Below, piece after piece: positions 55,026-64,000 of a stretch of DNA of 64,000 bases. The notes under the pieces were generated by a model. That model was not told where the DNA came from. It did no database searches and worked only from the letters and a program-made list of their open reading frames with translations. A program made the translations under genes and the position numbers. Numbering within the stretch: the stretch's first letter is position 1; each line of letters starts with the position of its first letter. Source of the DNA: Rhizobium sp. FKL33. GTDB taxonomy: Bacteria; Pseudomonadota; Alphaproteobacteria; Rhizobiales; Rhizobiaceae. The stretch lies in the NCBI RefSeq assembly GCF_005222915.1, contig NZ_STFX01000031.1:342342-406341 (forward strand), given 5' to 3'.

Positions 55026-56270
55026 ATGAGCGCGACCAGTTGGCTCGATCTGCCCACCCATCGCGACTGGCTGAAGGCGGAAGCCGGCAAGCTGTTCGAT
55101 TTTTTCCAGTTCCGCTCGATCAATCCGAACGGCGGCTTCTTCGAATTCGGCCCTGACGGCGCGGTGCTCAACGCCGCCAATCCGGTCCGCCCCGTCCATC
55201 TCGCCGCCCGCATGGTCCATTGCATGGTGATCGGCCATCTGCTCGGCCGTCCCGGCTGCGCCGATCTCATCGATCACGGCATGCGCTTCATCTGGGAGCG
55301 GCATCGCGACACAGAACATGGCGGCTATTTCTGGTCGGTCGACGACAATGGCCCTGTGGACGCCAGCAAGCAGGGCTATGGCCACGCCTTCGTGCTGCTC
55401 GCCGCCTCCTCGGCGCTGCTCGTCGGCCATCCGCTCGCCGATCCGATGTTGGAGGACGTCACCACCATTCTCGAAACCAAATTCTGGGAAGAGAGCCACG
55501 GCGCCATCGCCGAGGAGTTTGCCGCCGACTGGACGCCGGTAGCAGGCTATCGCGGCCAGAATTCCAACATGCATCTGACCGAAGCGCTGATGGCCGCCTA
55601 TGAGGCGACCGAGGACGAAGGCTATCTCAAGATGGCCGAGCGCATCGCCGATCTCATCATCAACCGCAAGGCGCGGGAGGTGGGCTTCGTGGTCGGCGAG
55701 CATTTCGACGAGAACTGGACGCTGCTCAAGGATTACAAGGGCAACGAGATGTTCCGCCCGTCCGGCACGACGCCGGGCCATGCTTTGGAATGGGCGCGGC
55801 TGATCCTGCAGCTCTACGCCCTCGGCGACCGCAAGCTCGACTGGATCCCCGAAGCGGCGCAGGCCTTGTTCGCCCAGGCCATGGCGCTCGGCTGGGACGG
55901 CAAGCATGGCGGCTTCTTCTACACGCTCGATTGGGACGGCCAGCCGGCCAAGCGCATGAAACTCTGGTGGCCGATGTGCGAAGGCGCCGCCGCCGCCGCC
56001 TATCTCACCCGCCATGTCCCCTCCGACATGCATGAGGATTGCTACCGGCTGATCTGGAACAAGATCGCCATGCACCATCTCGACCACGCGAGAGGCGGCT
56101 GGCATGAAGAGCTGACCGAAACGCTTGCGCCGGCGCATGAGATCTTCCCAGGCAAAGGCGACATCTACCACGCGCTGCAGGCCTGCCTGATCCCGCTCTA
56201 TCCCGCCGAAGGGTCGCTGACGCGAATGATCCTGGACGAACAGGCGGGGCTGACGGCGACCGAGGAGTAA
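55026..56270 (+). CDS. AGE-family sugar epimerase/isomerase (N-acylglucosamine 2-epimerase-like)
   Basis: 414 aa from the ATG behind AGGGAGGAG. An (alpha/alpha)6 barrel of the AGE superfamily is recognisable from RMVHCMVIGHLLGR, GYGHAFVLLAASSALL, NSNMHLTEALMAAYEAT and TPGHALEWARLIL, with conserved catalytic His residues. Related enzymes are mannose isomerase (YihS-like) and cellobiose 2-epimerase; the substrate is not determined by these motifs. Confidence 0.85.
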   Translation: MSATSWLDLPTHRDWLKAEAGKLFDFFQFRSINPNGGFFEFGPDGAVLNAANPVRPVHLAARMVHCMVIGHLLGRPGCADLIDHGMRFIWERHRDTEHGGYFWSVDDNGPVDASKQGYGHAFVLLAASSALLVGHPLADPMLEDVTTILETKFWEESHGAIAEEFAADWTPVAGYRGQNSNMHLTEALMAAYEATEDEGYLKMAERIADLIINRKAREVGFVVGEHFDENWTLLKDYKGNEMFRPSGTTPGHALEWARLILQLYALGDRKLDWIPEAAQALFAQAMALGWDGKHGGFFYTLDWDGQPAKRMKLWWPMCEGAAAAAYLTRHVPSDMHEDCYRLIWNKIAMHHLDHARGGWHEELTETLAPAHEIFPGKGDIYHALQACLIPLYPAEGSLTRMILDEQAGLTATEE

Positions 56271-56735
56271 AAACCTCTCCGCCGTCAACCGTCGCATCCG
56301 CACATTCCCCTCCGTCATGCTCGGGCCTGTCCCGAGCATCTGCAACGCTTTGATTTTACTCATTGTCTTGGATCCTCGGCACAAGGCCGAGGATGACGAC
56401 GGAGCGGGGGAACACCCCTCCCCACAAAGGGAACGCGCTTGCGTTGCCGCTTCCTCCATCCCCAACCGACCTCTACTCCGCTCGGCTGAACTGCGGAGTT
56501 ATGTCGCAAATGCCACCAATGGTAATGGGGGTTCAATAAGACGAGGGGTCTGGGTCTCATTGTAGCGCACCCGAGACGCCGATCCGTGTCTTCCTTTTGC
56601 CCATTGCAGTCATCTGAGCACTAGCATGATATTGGCCGCTTAAGTCACCTGACATTTCGACATGCTGCGCTCTTGCTTATTTGTCTCCCGCCGCACAAAG
56701 TTCTACAAAAAGTGTAGGCATCAATTGGGCGCGTG
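56271..56735. other. Intergenic region: repeat followed by compositional shift
   Basis: 465 bp containing family 1 repeat copy D, a further GC-rich stretch and then AT-rich DNA from about 56600 that leads into the PIN-domain gene. No gene or recognisable integrase site was seen. Confidence 0.55.
56308..56406. repeat. Palindromic intergenic repeat, family 1, copy D
   Basis: CCTCCGTCATGCTCGGGCC and GGCCGAGGATGACGACGGAG form the outer arms; inner hairpins CTCGGGCCTGTCCCGAG and CCTCGGCACAAGGCCGAGG are intact. Located after the AGE epimerase gene. Confidence 0.8.
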
Positions 56736-57494
56736 ATGGAAAAAACAAGGCCAGTAGCTAAAGTATTCGTTGATACAAATATACTGAAATTCTCAGCAGT
56801 TAAGAAACACGTGTACCGCAAAAAGAAAACTACGATTAACTGGGGCGGTGCAGAGTTCCAGGCGGATATTTATGAGCCGCATACAGTCAATGATCTGCAA
56901 AAAATTAAAAACGAAGTTCAGAGGCGCGATGCCCTGTTCCTTTGCATGCTTGCTTATGCTGGAATCTCAGAGTTGCTTAACTTCTATTTTCACCGTGCAG
57001 TTGATTTAGAAGCTTGGGGGCTGCCTGGAATGGCAAGTCCATCTGGGCGATTTTTCGGATGCCCCGTCCACGACGTTCCCGATCCGCATCCGCCGCGGTC
57101 TCGCATAATCAGTGGCGGCAACAAGGAGCCCAAAGAACACAGTCTTGATTTTATTAGCAGCATCAAGCATCCACGTTTCGTTGAACTCATGAAAATGACA
57201 GGCGCGTATCAAGGAAAGAACAGGCCGTTGAATCTTAATCAGGCGCTGGATGCTTACCATATTTGGTGTGCGGAGTCGGCGAATATTGATTATTTTCTAA
57301 CTATGGATTACTCTCTAAAGAGAGTAGTTGAGCATTCGAAAACTGAAACTTCGGTGAAGATTGTAACGCCCGACCAATTAATACGAATAATTATACCAAA
57401 GCTTGGCTTCTTGAAGGCGATCAATTTTATATGGAACGGTTATAAATTCAGCAAATCCCGAGTAGCCTTCGGGGAAGGCAAAGGTTGGATTTAA
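56736..57494 (+). CDS. PIN-like domain protein in AT-rich island
   Basis: 252 aa from the ATG at 56736 (a GTG one codon earlier is also open). KVFVDTNILKF at the N-terminus has the first PIN acidic residue, and LNQALDAYHIWCAESANIDYFLTMD near 175-200 carries the second acidic and Asp set of PIN nucleases. The middle (about 90-150) is an insertion of unknown role. GC is far below the neighbours and codon use is AT-rich, so it was probably acquired. No antitoxin-like gene is adjacent. RNA cleavage is the likely activity. Confidence 0.65.
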   Translation: MEKTRPVAKVFVDTNILKFSAVKKHVYRKKKTTINWGGAEFQADIYEPHTVNDLQKIKNEVQRRDALFLCMLAYAGISELLNFYFHRAVDLEAWGLPGMASPSGRFFGCPVHDVPDPHPPRSRIISGGNKEPKEHSLDFISSIKHPRFVELMKMTGAYQGKNRPLNLNQALDAYHIWCAESANIDYFLTMDYSLKRVVEHSKTETSVKIVTPDQLIRIIIPKLGFLKAINFIWNGYKFSKSRVAFGEGKGWI

Positions 57495-58262
57495 AGATTG
57501 CCGATGTGTCAGCTCCTATGGCCCGAGCCTAGGTGTTCTCAACCATCGGAATGGGTTCATCATGTGGTTTCTCCAGAGCTACGACGGACAACTGCTCTTC
57601 AGACAATTCGATCAGTGTGCATTGGTGAAACGGTCCGGAAAATGACCGCTCTTGGCGCAAAGCTGCCACTGAGGCGCCTGGTGGCAGCTGCTACGCATTA
57701 CTGCAGACCTGTGGGACGTCAGCGTCAACCCCGGGTTAAGCCCCTCCCCTTGTGGGAGGGGTGGGGGAGGGTCTTCTCCAAAAAAATCACCCTCCCGAAA
57801 TTTTTTCATCCCCCACCATCTCGCGCCCCTTATCCTCATCTCGTCCCATCATCGGCTACACCGCGAGGCGTCGCGGCGAGATGGGGCCGGCGCTGGGGGA
57901 AGGGGGACGACGTGAACCTTTTTCTCCGGGGCTTCGAGAAACGACGACCCCCGAACACTGGGGACCTGGGCGTGAAAGCGTCCCCCAGGGTGGCGTCTCG
58001 CAAGGGACGTTACAGTAAGGCCCGCTTTAGAGGCGGATTACCCGCAGGCTCCACCTGCGGCGACGAGCGTCAAGTTCGAGGCACAAACCGCCGAATGCGG
58101 GGCGCGATGAGCGTCATACTAAACTAACTTAACGAGGCGTTCTTCGCGCCCCGGCCGAGCCCTTATGGGCGAAGCGAGAGAATGACGGACAACTCCGGGC
58201 GGGAAAACGCGGCGGAGCGATTTGGCGCGCGGAAAAGCCGCCTTTGCAAAGGAGTGCGGATC
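57495..58262. other. Repeat-rich, gene-poor spacer
   Basis: 768 bp with no convincing gene. A hairpin at 57741-57761 (CCCCTCCC-N5-GGGAGGGG) and a GC-rich stretch at about 57930-58100 with several short inverted repeats (for example CCCGCTTTAGAGGCGG and CCGCAGGCTCCACCTGCGG) stand out. The whole looks like accumulated intergenic mosaic elements. No tRNA or known ncRNA fold was recognised. Confidence 0.5.
57741..57761. repeat. GC-rich hairpin of an intergenic mosaic element
   Basis: CCCCTCCC and GGGAGGGG form an 8-bp perfect stem with a CTTGT loop, followed by TGGGGGAGGG. No T-run, so probably a repeat rather than a terminator. Confidence 0.5.
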
Positions 58263-58757
58263 ATGCCTGATCGTGACGATGAGCATATGCAAGATTTTCT
58301 GCTGGCGTTGGATCGTTGGATGACCGCACGCCAGTGTCGACTTTTCCATAAACCGTGTCGTAGTCGCTACTGCCGGCGCGCGCAGTCTTGCCAGAGCATA
58401 CAGAGTCCGGGCGCTCGATTGACCTGCCTTTCCGACGGCGAGTTCGCCTCAAACTTGAACCGGGTAAGGTCTATCATTATCGATGTTTTCCGAGCGCGTC
58501 ATGTAATCATTCGCCGGCCCGACCCTTGGGAGGAATGGGCTGAATATGCGGGCATTTCGCTGGCGATGACATATCTCCATCCGCGGAGCCCGCAATACCG
58601 GCGCTTCGATGCCTGGCACTCGAACTTCAAAAGCCTGGAAGCGCGCCGCAAAGCCGGAGAATTCGACAAGCCCGTCGATACGCAGGCGATCCTCGCCGAG
58701 GCCCGGGCGGAACTCGCCGAAACCGAGGCGATGCTGAAAAAATACAACATCGACTGA
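58263..58757 (+). CDS. Hypothetical protein with Cys cluster
   Basis: 164 aa from the ATG at 58263 behind AAGGAG. CRLFHKPCRSRYCRRAQSC (about residues 25-43) has four closely spaced cysteines, a possible metal site also seen in uncharacterised alphaproteobacterial proteins. The C-terminal 40 residues are helical and charged (AILAEARAELAETEAMLKKY). Function unknown. Confidence 0.6.
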   Translation: MPDRDDEHMQDFLLALDRWMTARQCRLFHKPCRSRYCRRAQSCQSIQSPGARLTCLSDGEFASNLNRVRSIIIDVFRARHVIIRRPDPWEEWAEYAGISLAMTYLHPRSPQYRRFDAWHSNFKSLEARRKAGEFDKPVDTQAILAEARAELAETEAMLKKYNID

Positions 58758-58920
58758 TCGAGGGGGCAGGCCTTCTTGACGAAGCGCAAGCCTCGCAAAA
58801 CAAACAGCAAACATGGTCTTTTCCGCCCTCTTTATTTTGATCGGGGTCATTCCCATATGCGGCTCAAGAAGCGAAAAACTTCCCGGGCTCGCCACGGATG
58901 GGGGCTCGATCCTGAAAGAC

Positions 58921-58943
58921 GCCGCGCGCCTCAAGGGCGCGGC
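58921..58943 (+). other. Stem-loop in the clpB leader
   Basis: GCCGCGC and GCGCGGC form a 7-bp stem with further inner pairing around TCAA, ending 6 nt before the CGGAGA ribosome site of clpB. It may be a terminator of the upstream gene or influence clpB translation. Confidence 0.35.
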
Positions 58944-58960
58944 GGGAAACGGAGACGATC

Positions 58961-61564
<2,604 letters not shown>

Positions 61565-61579
61565 GACTGAAAACAGAAA

Positions 61580-61599
61580 CGGGGGCCGCAAGGCCCCCG
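61580..61599. terminator. Terminator between clpB and the convergent M23 peptidase gene
   Basis: CGGGGGCC, loop GCAA, GGCCCCCG: an 8-bp perfect GC stem between two converging genes; likely works in both directions. Confidence 0.75.
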
Positions 61600-61625
61600 G
61601 ATCATTTCGAAGTTCGGCGATACAG

Positions 61626-63572
61626 TTACTGGCTCGCCACCTGCTTGGCCTCGCCCTTTTCGAGCAGATCGTCGATGCGTTTGCGTTCGTCCTCGAACTT
61701 CGCCAGCGCCTCGCCCTTCAGCGCCTTGCCCGAGGGCAAGCGGATGCGCTGCGGATCGACCTTGTTGCCGTTGACGATGACTTCGTAATGCAGATGCGGG
61801 CCGGTCGACTGGCCCGTCGTGCCCACCCAGCCGATCACCTGGCCCTGCCGCACCTGCGCGCCGGGAACCACGCCCTTGGCGATGGCCGACTGGTGATTGT
61901 AGGAGGTGACATAGCCGTTGGGATGGCGGATCAGCGTCTGGTTGCCATAGCCGCCGCGATCCCAGCCGGCCTTTTCGACGATGCCGTCGCCGGCGGCGAT
62001 GATCGGCGTGCCCCTGGGCGCCGACCAGTCGACGCCGGTATGCATGCGCATATAGCCGAGGATCGGATGCCGGCGCATGCCGAAGCCCGAACGGAACACG
62101 CCGCCCGGCAGCGGATTGCGGATCAGGAACTGCTTCAGGCTCTTGCCGGTCTGGTCGTAATAGTCGACCGACATGTCGGTCGGATCCTGGAAACGATAGA
62201 GCCGCGTGTCGGTGTCGCCGAATTTGGCGTGCAGGAACAGCAGTTCGGATTCGTCGGTGGCCTCGCCGCTCTCGTCCTCGGCGGAATAGAAAGCCTCGAG
62301 CTGATCGGCGGCCTTGAGCCGCGCCTGGAAATCCACCGCCGGCGCGAGCAGGCGGATCACCCGCGAGATCATCCGCTTGTTCATGCCATAGGAGAGGGCC
62401 GCTCTATAGATGCCGTCATAGACCCGCGGCAGATCCTGATTGCCGGCGACGACGGGCGGAGCGTCGTCAAAAGCGCTCGCCACGGCGGAAAGAGCCGGCG
62501 GCTCCTGGCCGGTCACGAACTTGCCCTTGTCGTCGATCGCCGCCGTCAGCTGGTGACGGCCGTCGCGATAGAGGCTGACCCGGACGATGCGCGCCTTTTC
62601 GGCCTGCTGCAGCACGCCCACTCTGACCACATCGCCCTCGGCGACGTCGCGGCGCTGGGTCACGGAGGCGAAGAAATTCTCGACATCGCCGGCTTCCGCC
62701 TTGGCGTAGCCTGCGCCGACCATCACGGCGCTGATCGTCGCGCCGACGCGGACCGGGATCACGTCATCGGCATATTCGGGCATTTGCGGCGTGACGGCGG
62801 CCGATTCCGCCACCGACATATTCTCCTCAACCACCTTGGCCGACAGCCGTCCCAGCATGTCGATGCCGTTGTCGCCGGAGGCGAAGCGTTGCGGATCGAC
62901 ATAATAGAGCGTCGCCACCTTGGCGTCGTCCGAGGTCAGGAGCGATCCGTTGGTGCGGACATTCTCCTCGACCTCTTCTAGCGACATGGACTGCGCGAGC
63001 GGCAGGTCGGAGCGCTCGGTCGGGAAATTCTCGACTTCGAGCGACACTTCGGATTCGACGTCGGAGCCATAAAACACCGGAGAGGGCGCAGCGGTCGCCG
63101 GCGCATCGCCTTCGGCGGCGATATCGAGCGGATCGAAGCGCGGATAGGACTGGTCGACCTGGTAATTGGCCGCCAACGCCATCTTCACATGCGCGAAAGG
63201 CAGCTTGCGCACCACCTGCTTGTCGCCTTCGACGATCACGGTGGGCACATCCATCACCGCCTTGTCGGCGGGTTTGGCGGCGAGAAGCGACGACAAAAGG
63301 CGCGAACCCTTGCGGGAAGAGGCGAGCTGGGCGTCGCGATCGTTGGGAAGAGGCTGGTTCATGGCCGAGGCCTCGGCCGGAGTCGCCAGAATTTCCCGGC
63401 CCTCAAGCGCCGCAAACAGCGCAACGCCCATCAGCACGGAGCTGGTGAGACCGGTCAGCACCGTGCCGGACAGCCAGCGCAGCGACACCTCGCGCCGGTC
63501 CGGCGTGCGGCGGCCTTCCGCCAGAATTGGCGGTTCTTCGCCCAGAGACCGGATGATCTTCACTTCTTGCAT
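61626..63572 (-). CDS. Membrane-anchored M23-family peptidoglycan endopeptidase (RgsM-like)
   Basis: 648 aa. A cytosolic N-terminus, one membrane helix at about 33-52 and a long periplasmic region. The LytM/M23 domain lies at about 490-600: HTGVD supplies zinc ligands, HLHYEV the HxH, with GYGNQTLIRHPNGY between. S. meliloti RgsM, an M23 peptidase needed for polar growth, is to my recollection also next to clpB; that is the basis for RgsM-like. Another rhizobial M23 endopeptidase remains possible. Confidence 0.85.
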   Translation of the reverse strand: MQEVKIIRSLGEEPPILAEGRRTPDRREVSLRWLSGTVLTGLTSSVLMGVALFAALEGREILATPAEASAMNQPLPNDRDAQLASSRKGSRLLSSLLAAKPADKAVMDVPTVIVEGDKQVVRKLPFAHVKMALAANYQVDQSYPRFDPLDIAAEGDAPATAAPSPVFYGSDVESEVSLEVENFPTERSDLPLAQSMSLEEVEENVRTNGSLLTSDDAKVATLYYVDPQRFASGDNGIDMLGRLSAKVVEENMSVAESAAVTPQMPEYADDVIPVRVGATISAVMVGAGYAKAEAGDVENFFASVTQRRDVAEGDVVRVGVLQQAEKARIVRVSLYRDGRHQLTAAIDDKGKFVTGQEPPALSAVASAFDDAPPVVAGNQDLPRVYDGIYRAALSYGMNKRMISRVIRLLAPAVDFQARLKAADQLEAFYSAEDESGEATDESELLFLHAKFGDTDTRLYRFQDPTDMSVDYYDQTGKSLKQFLIRNPLPGGVFRSGFGMRRHPILGYMRMHTGVDWSAPRGTPIIAAGDGIVEKAGWDRGGYGNQTLIRHPNGYVTSYNHQSAIAKGVVPGAQVRQGQVIGWVGTTGQSTGPHLHYEVIVNGNKVDPQRIRLPSGKALKGEALAKFEDERKRIDDLLEKGEAKQVASQ

Positions 63573-63814
63573 GGAAACCGCTTTTTTCCCGTCGCGTTCG
63601 GCGCGGCGATAATGACTGCATCAATCGACCCGCCAAGTCAAATCCGCAGCTCCCCTATAGAGAAGAGACGGAATGGAGCCGCGCCTTCTGCGCTTTGAAT
63701 GTGAAAATAGCAGGGCGACGGGGGCGGGCAAGCGCCCGCCTGTGGACACCGCAGGCGCAACAGACTGAAACTCTCGCGCTTTCAAAAAAACTTCACAAAC
63801 CGAGAAAAAAGTCT

Positions 63815-63843
63815 TTGACAGTTCCGGGGGACGCGCCTATAAA
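63815..63843 (+). promoter_or_regulatory. Strong sigma-70 promoter of an rRNA operon (inferred)
   Basis: TTGACA (63815-63820), exactly 17 bp, then TATAAA (63838-63843). An A-rich block upstream (63780-63810) resembles an UP element. It matches rrn promoters of Rhizobiales, and the downstream sequence fits an rRNA leader. The 16S gene itself is beyond the window. Confidence 0.75.
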
Positions 63844-63849
63844 GCGCTT

Positions 63850-64000
63850 CAAGACGACGGGGGCGGCGGTTGCTTCTAGCGGCAGGCGCGCTCGTCTCTG
63901 AATTCGGCTCGAAACTTTGGTTTTGGTGTTGGATTTGGGATAGAAGAGAGACTGGCTTTCACGGATATGTGGTGGTGAGTTTCGGTCCGGGTTGATCAGG
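63850..64000 (+). other. Probable 16S rRNA leader, cut by window edge
   Basis: About 150 nt after the promoter without an open frame of note; the GGTTTTGGTGTTGGATTTGGGATAGAAGAGAGAC-type stretch resembles rhizobial rrn leaders. The mature 16S start was not reached. Confidence 0.5.

Noticed and set aside
58060..58095. tRNA-like T-loop GTTCGAGGC
   Set aside because: Flanking bases do not pair as a T-stem and no other tRNA arms are present.
58810..58860. RpoH-type heat-shock promoter before clpB
   Set aside because: A CCCATAT-like -10 can be read but no convincing partner at the right spacing; not reported as a feature.

Overview
The window is chromosomal DNA of an alphaproteobacterium, most likely a Rhizobiales/Rhizobiaceae relative. 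Grounds are high GC, the Rhizobium-type rhamnose operon (rhaRSTPQK with divergent rhaDI), a CenR/OtpR-like regulator paired with a cyclic-nucleotide-binding protein, fdsGBA-fdhD-fdsD NAD-dependent formate dehydrogenase, the ftsK-lolA-xthA order, a protein of the alphaproteobacterial F-ATPase zeta family, and clpB next to a long M23 peptidase beside an rRNA promoter. All of this is read from sequence; no database search was possible.

Layout. 0.1-4.5 kb: GlxA-type regulator, cNMP-binding protein and CenR-like response regulator (one overlapping minus-strand operon), L,D-transpeptidase, SixA phosphatase, aldo/keto reductase. 4.5-18.7 kb: accessory surface/secretion cluster with a small lysine-rich RTX protein, a putative glycosyltransferase and a 967-aa HAD-type multidomain protein of lower GC, a type I secretion ABC transporter and its membrane-fusion protein, a two-domain GT2, a SAM methyltransferase, two GT4 enzymes and a small coiled-coil protein. 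18.6-23 kb: xthA, lolA, ftsK. 23-33.5 kb: L-rhamnose transport and catabolism. 33.6-37.1 kb: membrane stress protein, zincin, divergent LysR/epimerase pair, leuD. 37.2-45.9 kb: LysR regulator plus the formate dehydrogenase operon, interrupted by two toxin-antitoxin remnants or modules (parD with truncated parE; intact hicAB). 46-51.4 kb: chemoreceptor, CheW with a receptor-type C-terminal pentapeptide, small hypothetical genes, zeta-like protein, ExoD. 51.4-56.3 kb: His-rich CobW GTPase, DD-carboxypeptidase, M20 amidohydrolase, AGE epimerase. 56.3-58.8 kb: AT-rich PIN-domain gene and repeat-rich spacer. 58.9-64 kb: clpB, M23 peptidase, and a strong rRNA-type promoter whose transcript runs off the right edge.

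How it fits together. The most unusual block is 4.5-18.7 kb: a type I exporter, an RTX protein that could be its substrate, and enzymes for building or methylating a glycan lie together, and the left part differs in base composition from the flanks. The formate dehydrogenase locus is the second point of interest, because toxin-antitoxin genes have entered it twice, once between two copies of a palindromic intergenic repeat that recurs elsewhere in the window. No CRISPR array, tRNA gene or intact insertion sequence was seen.
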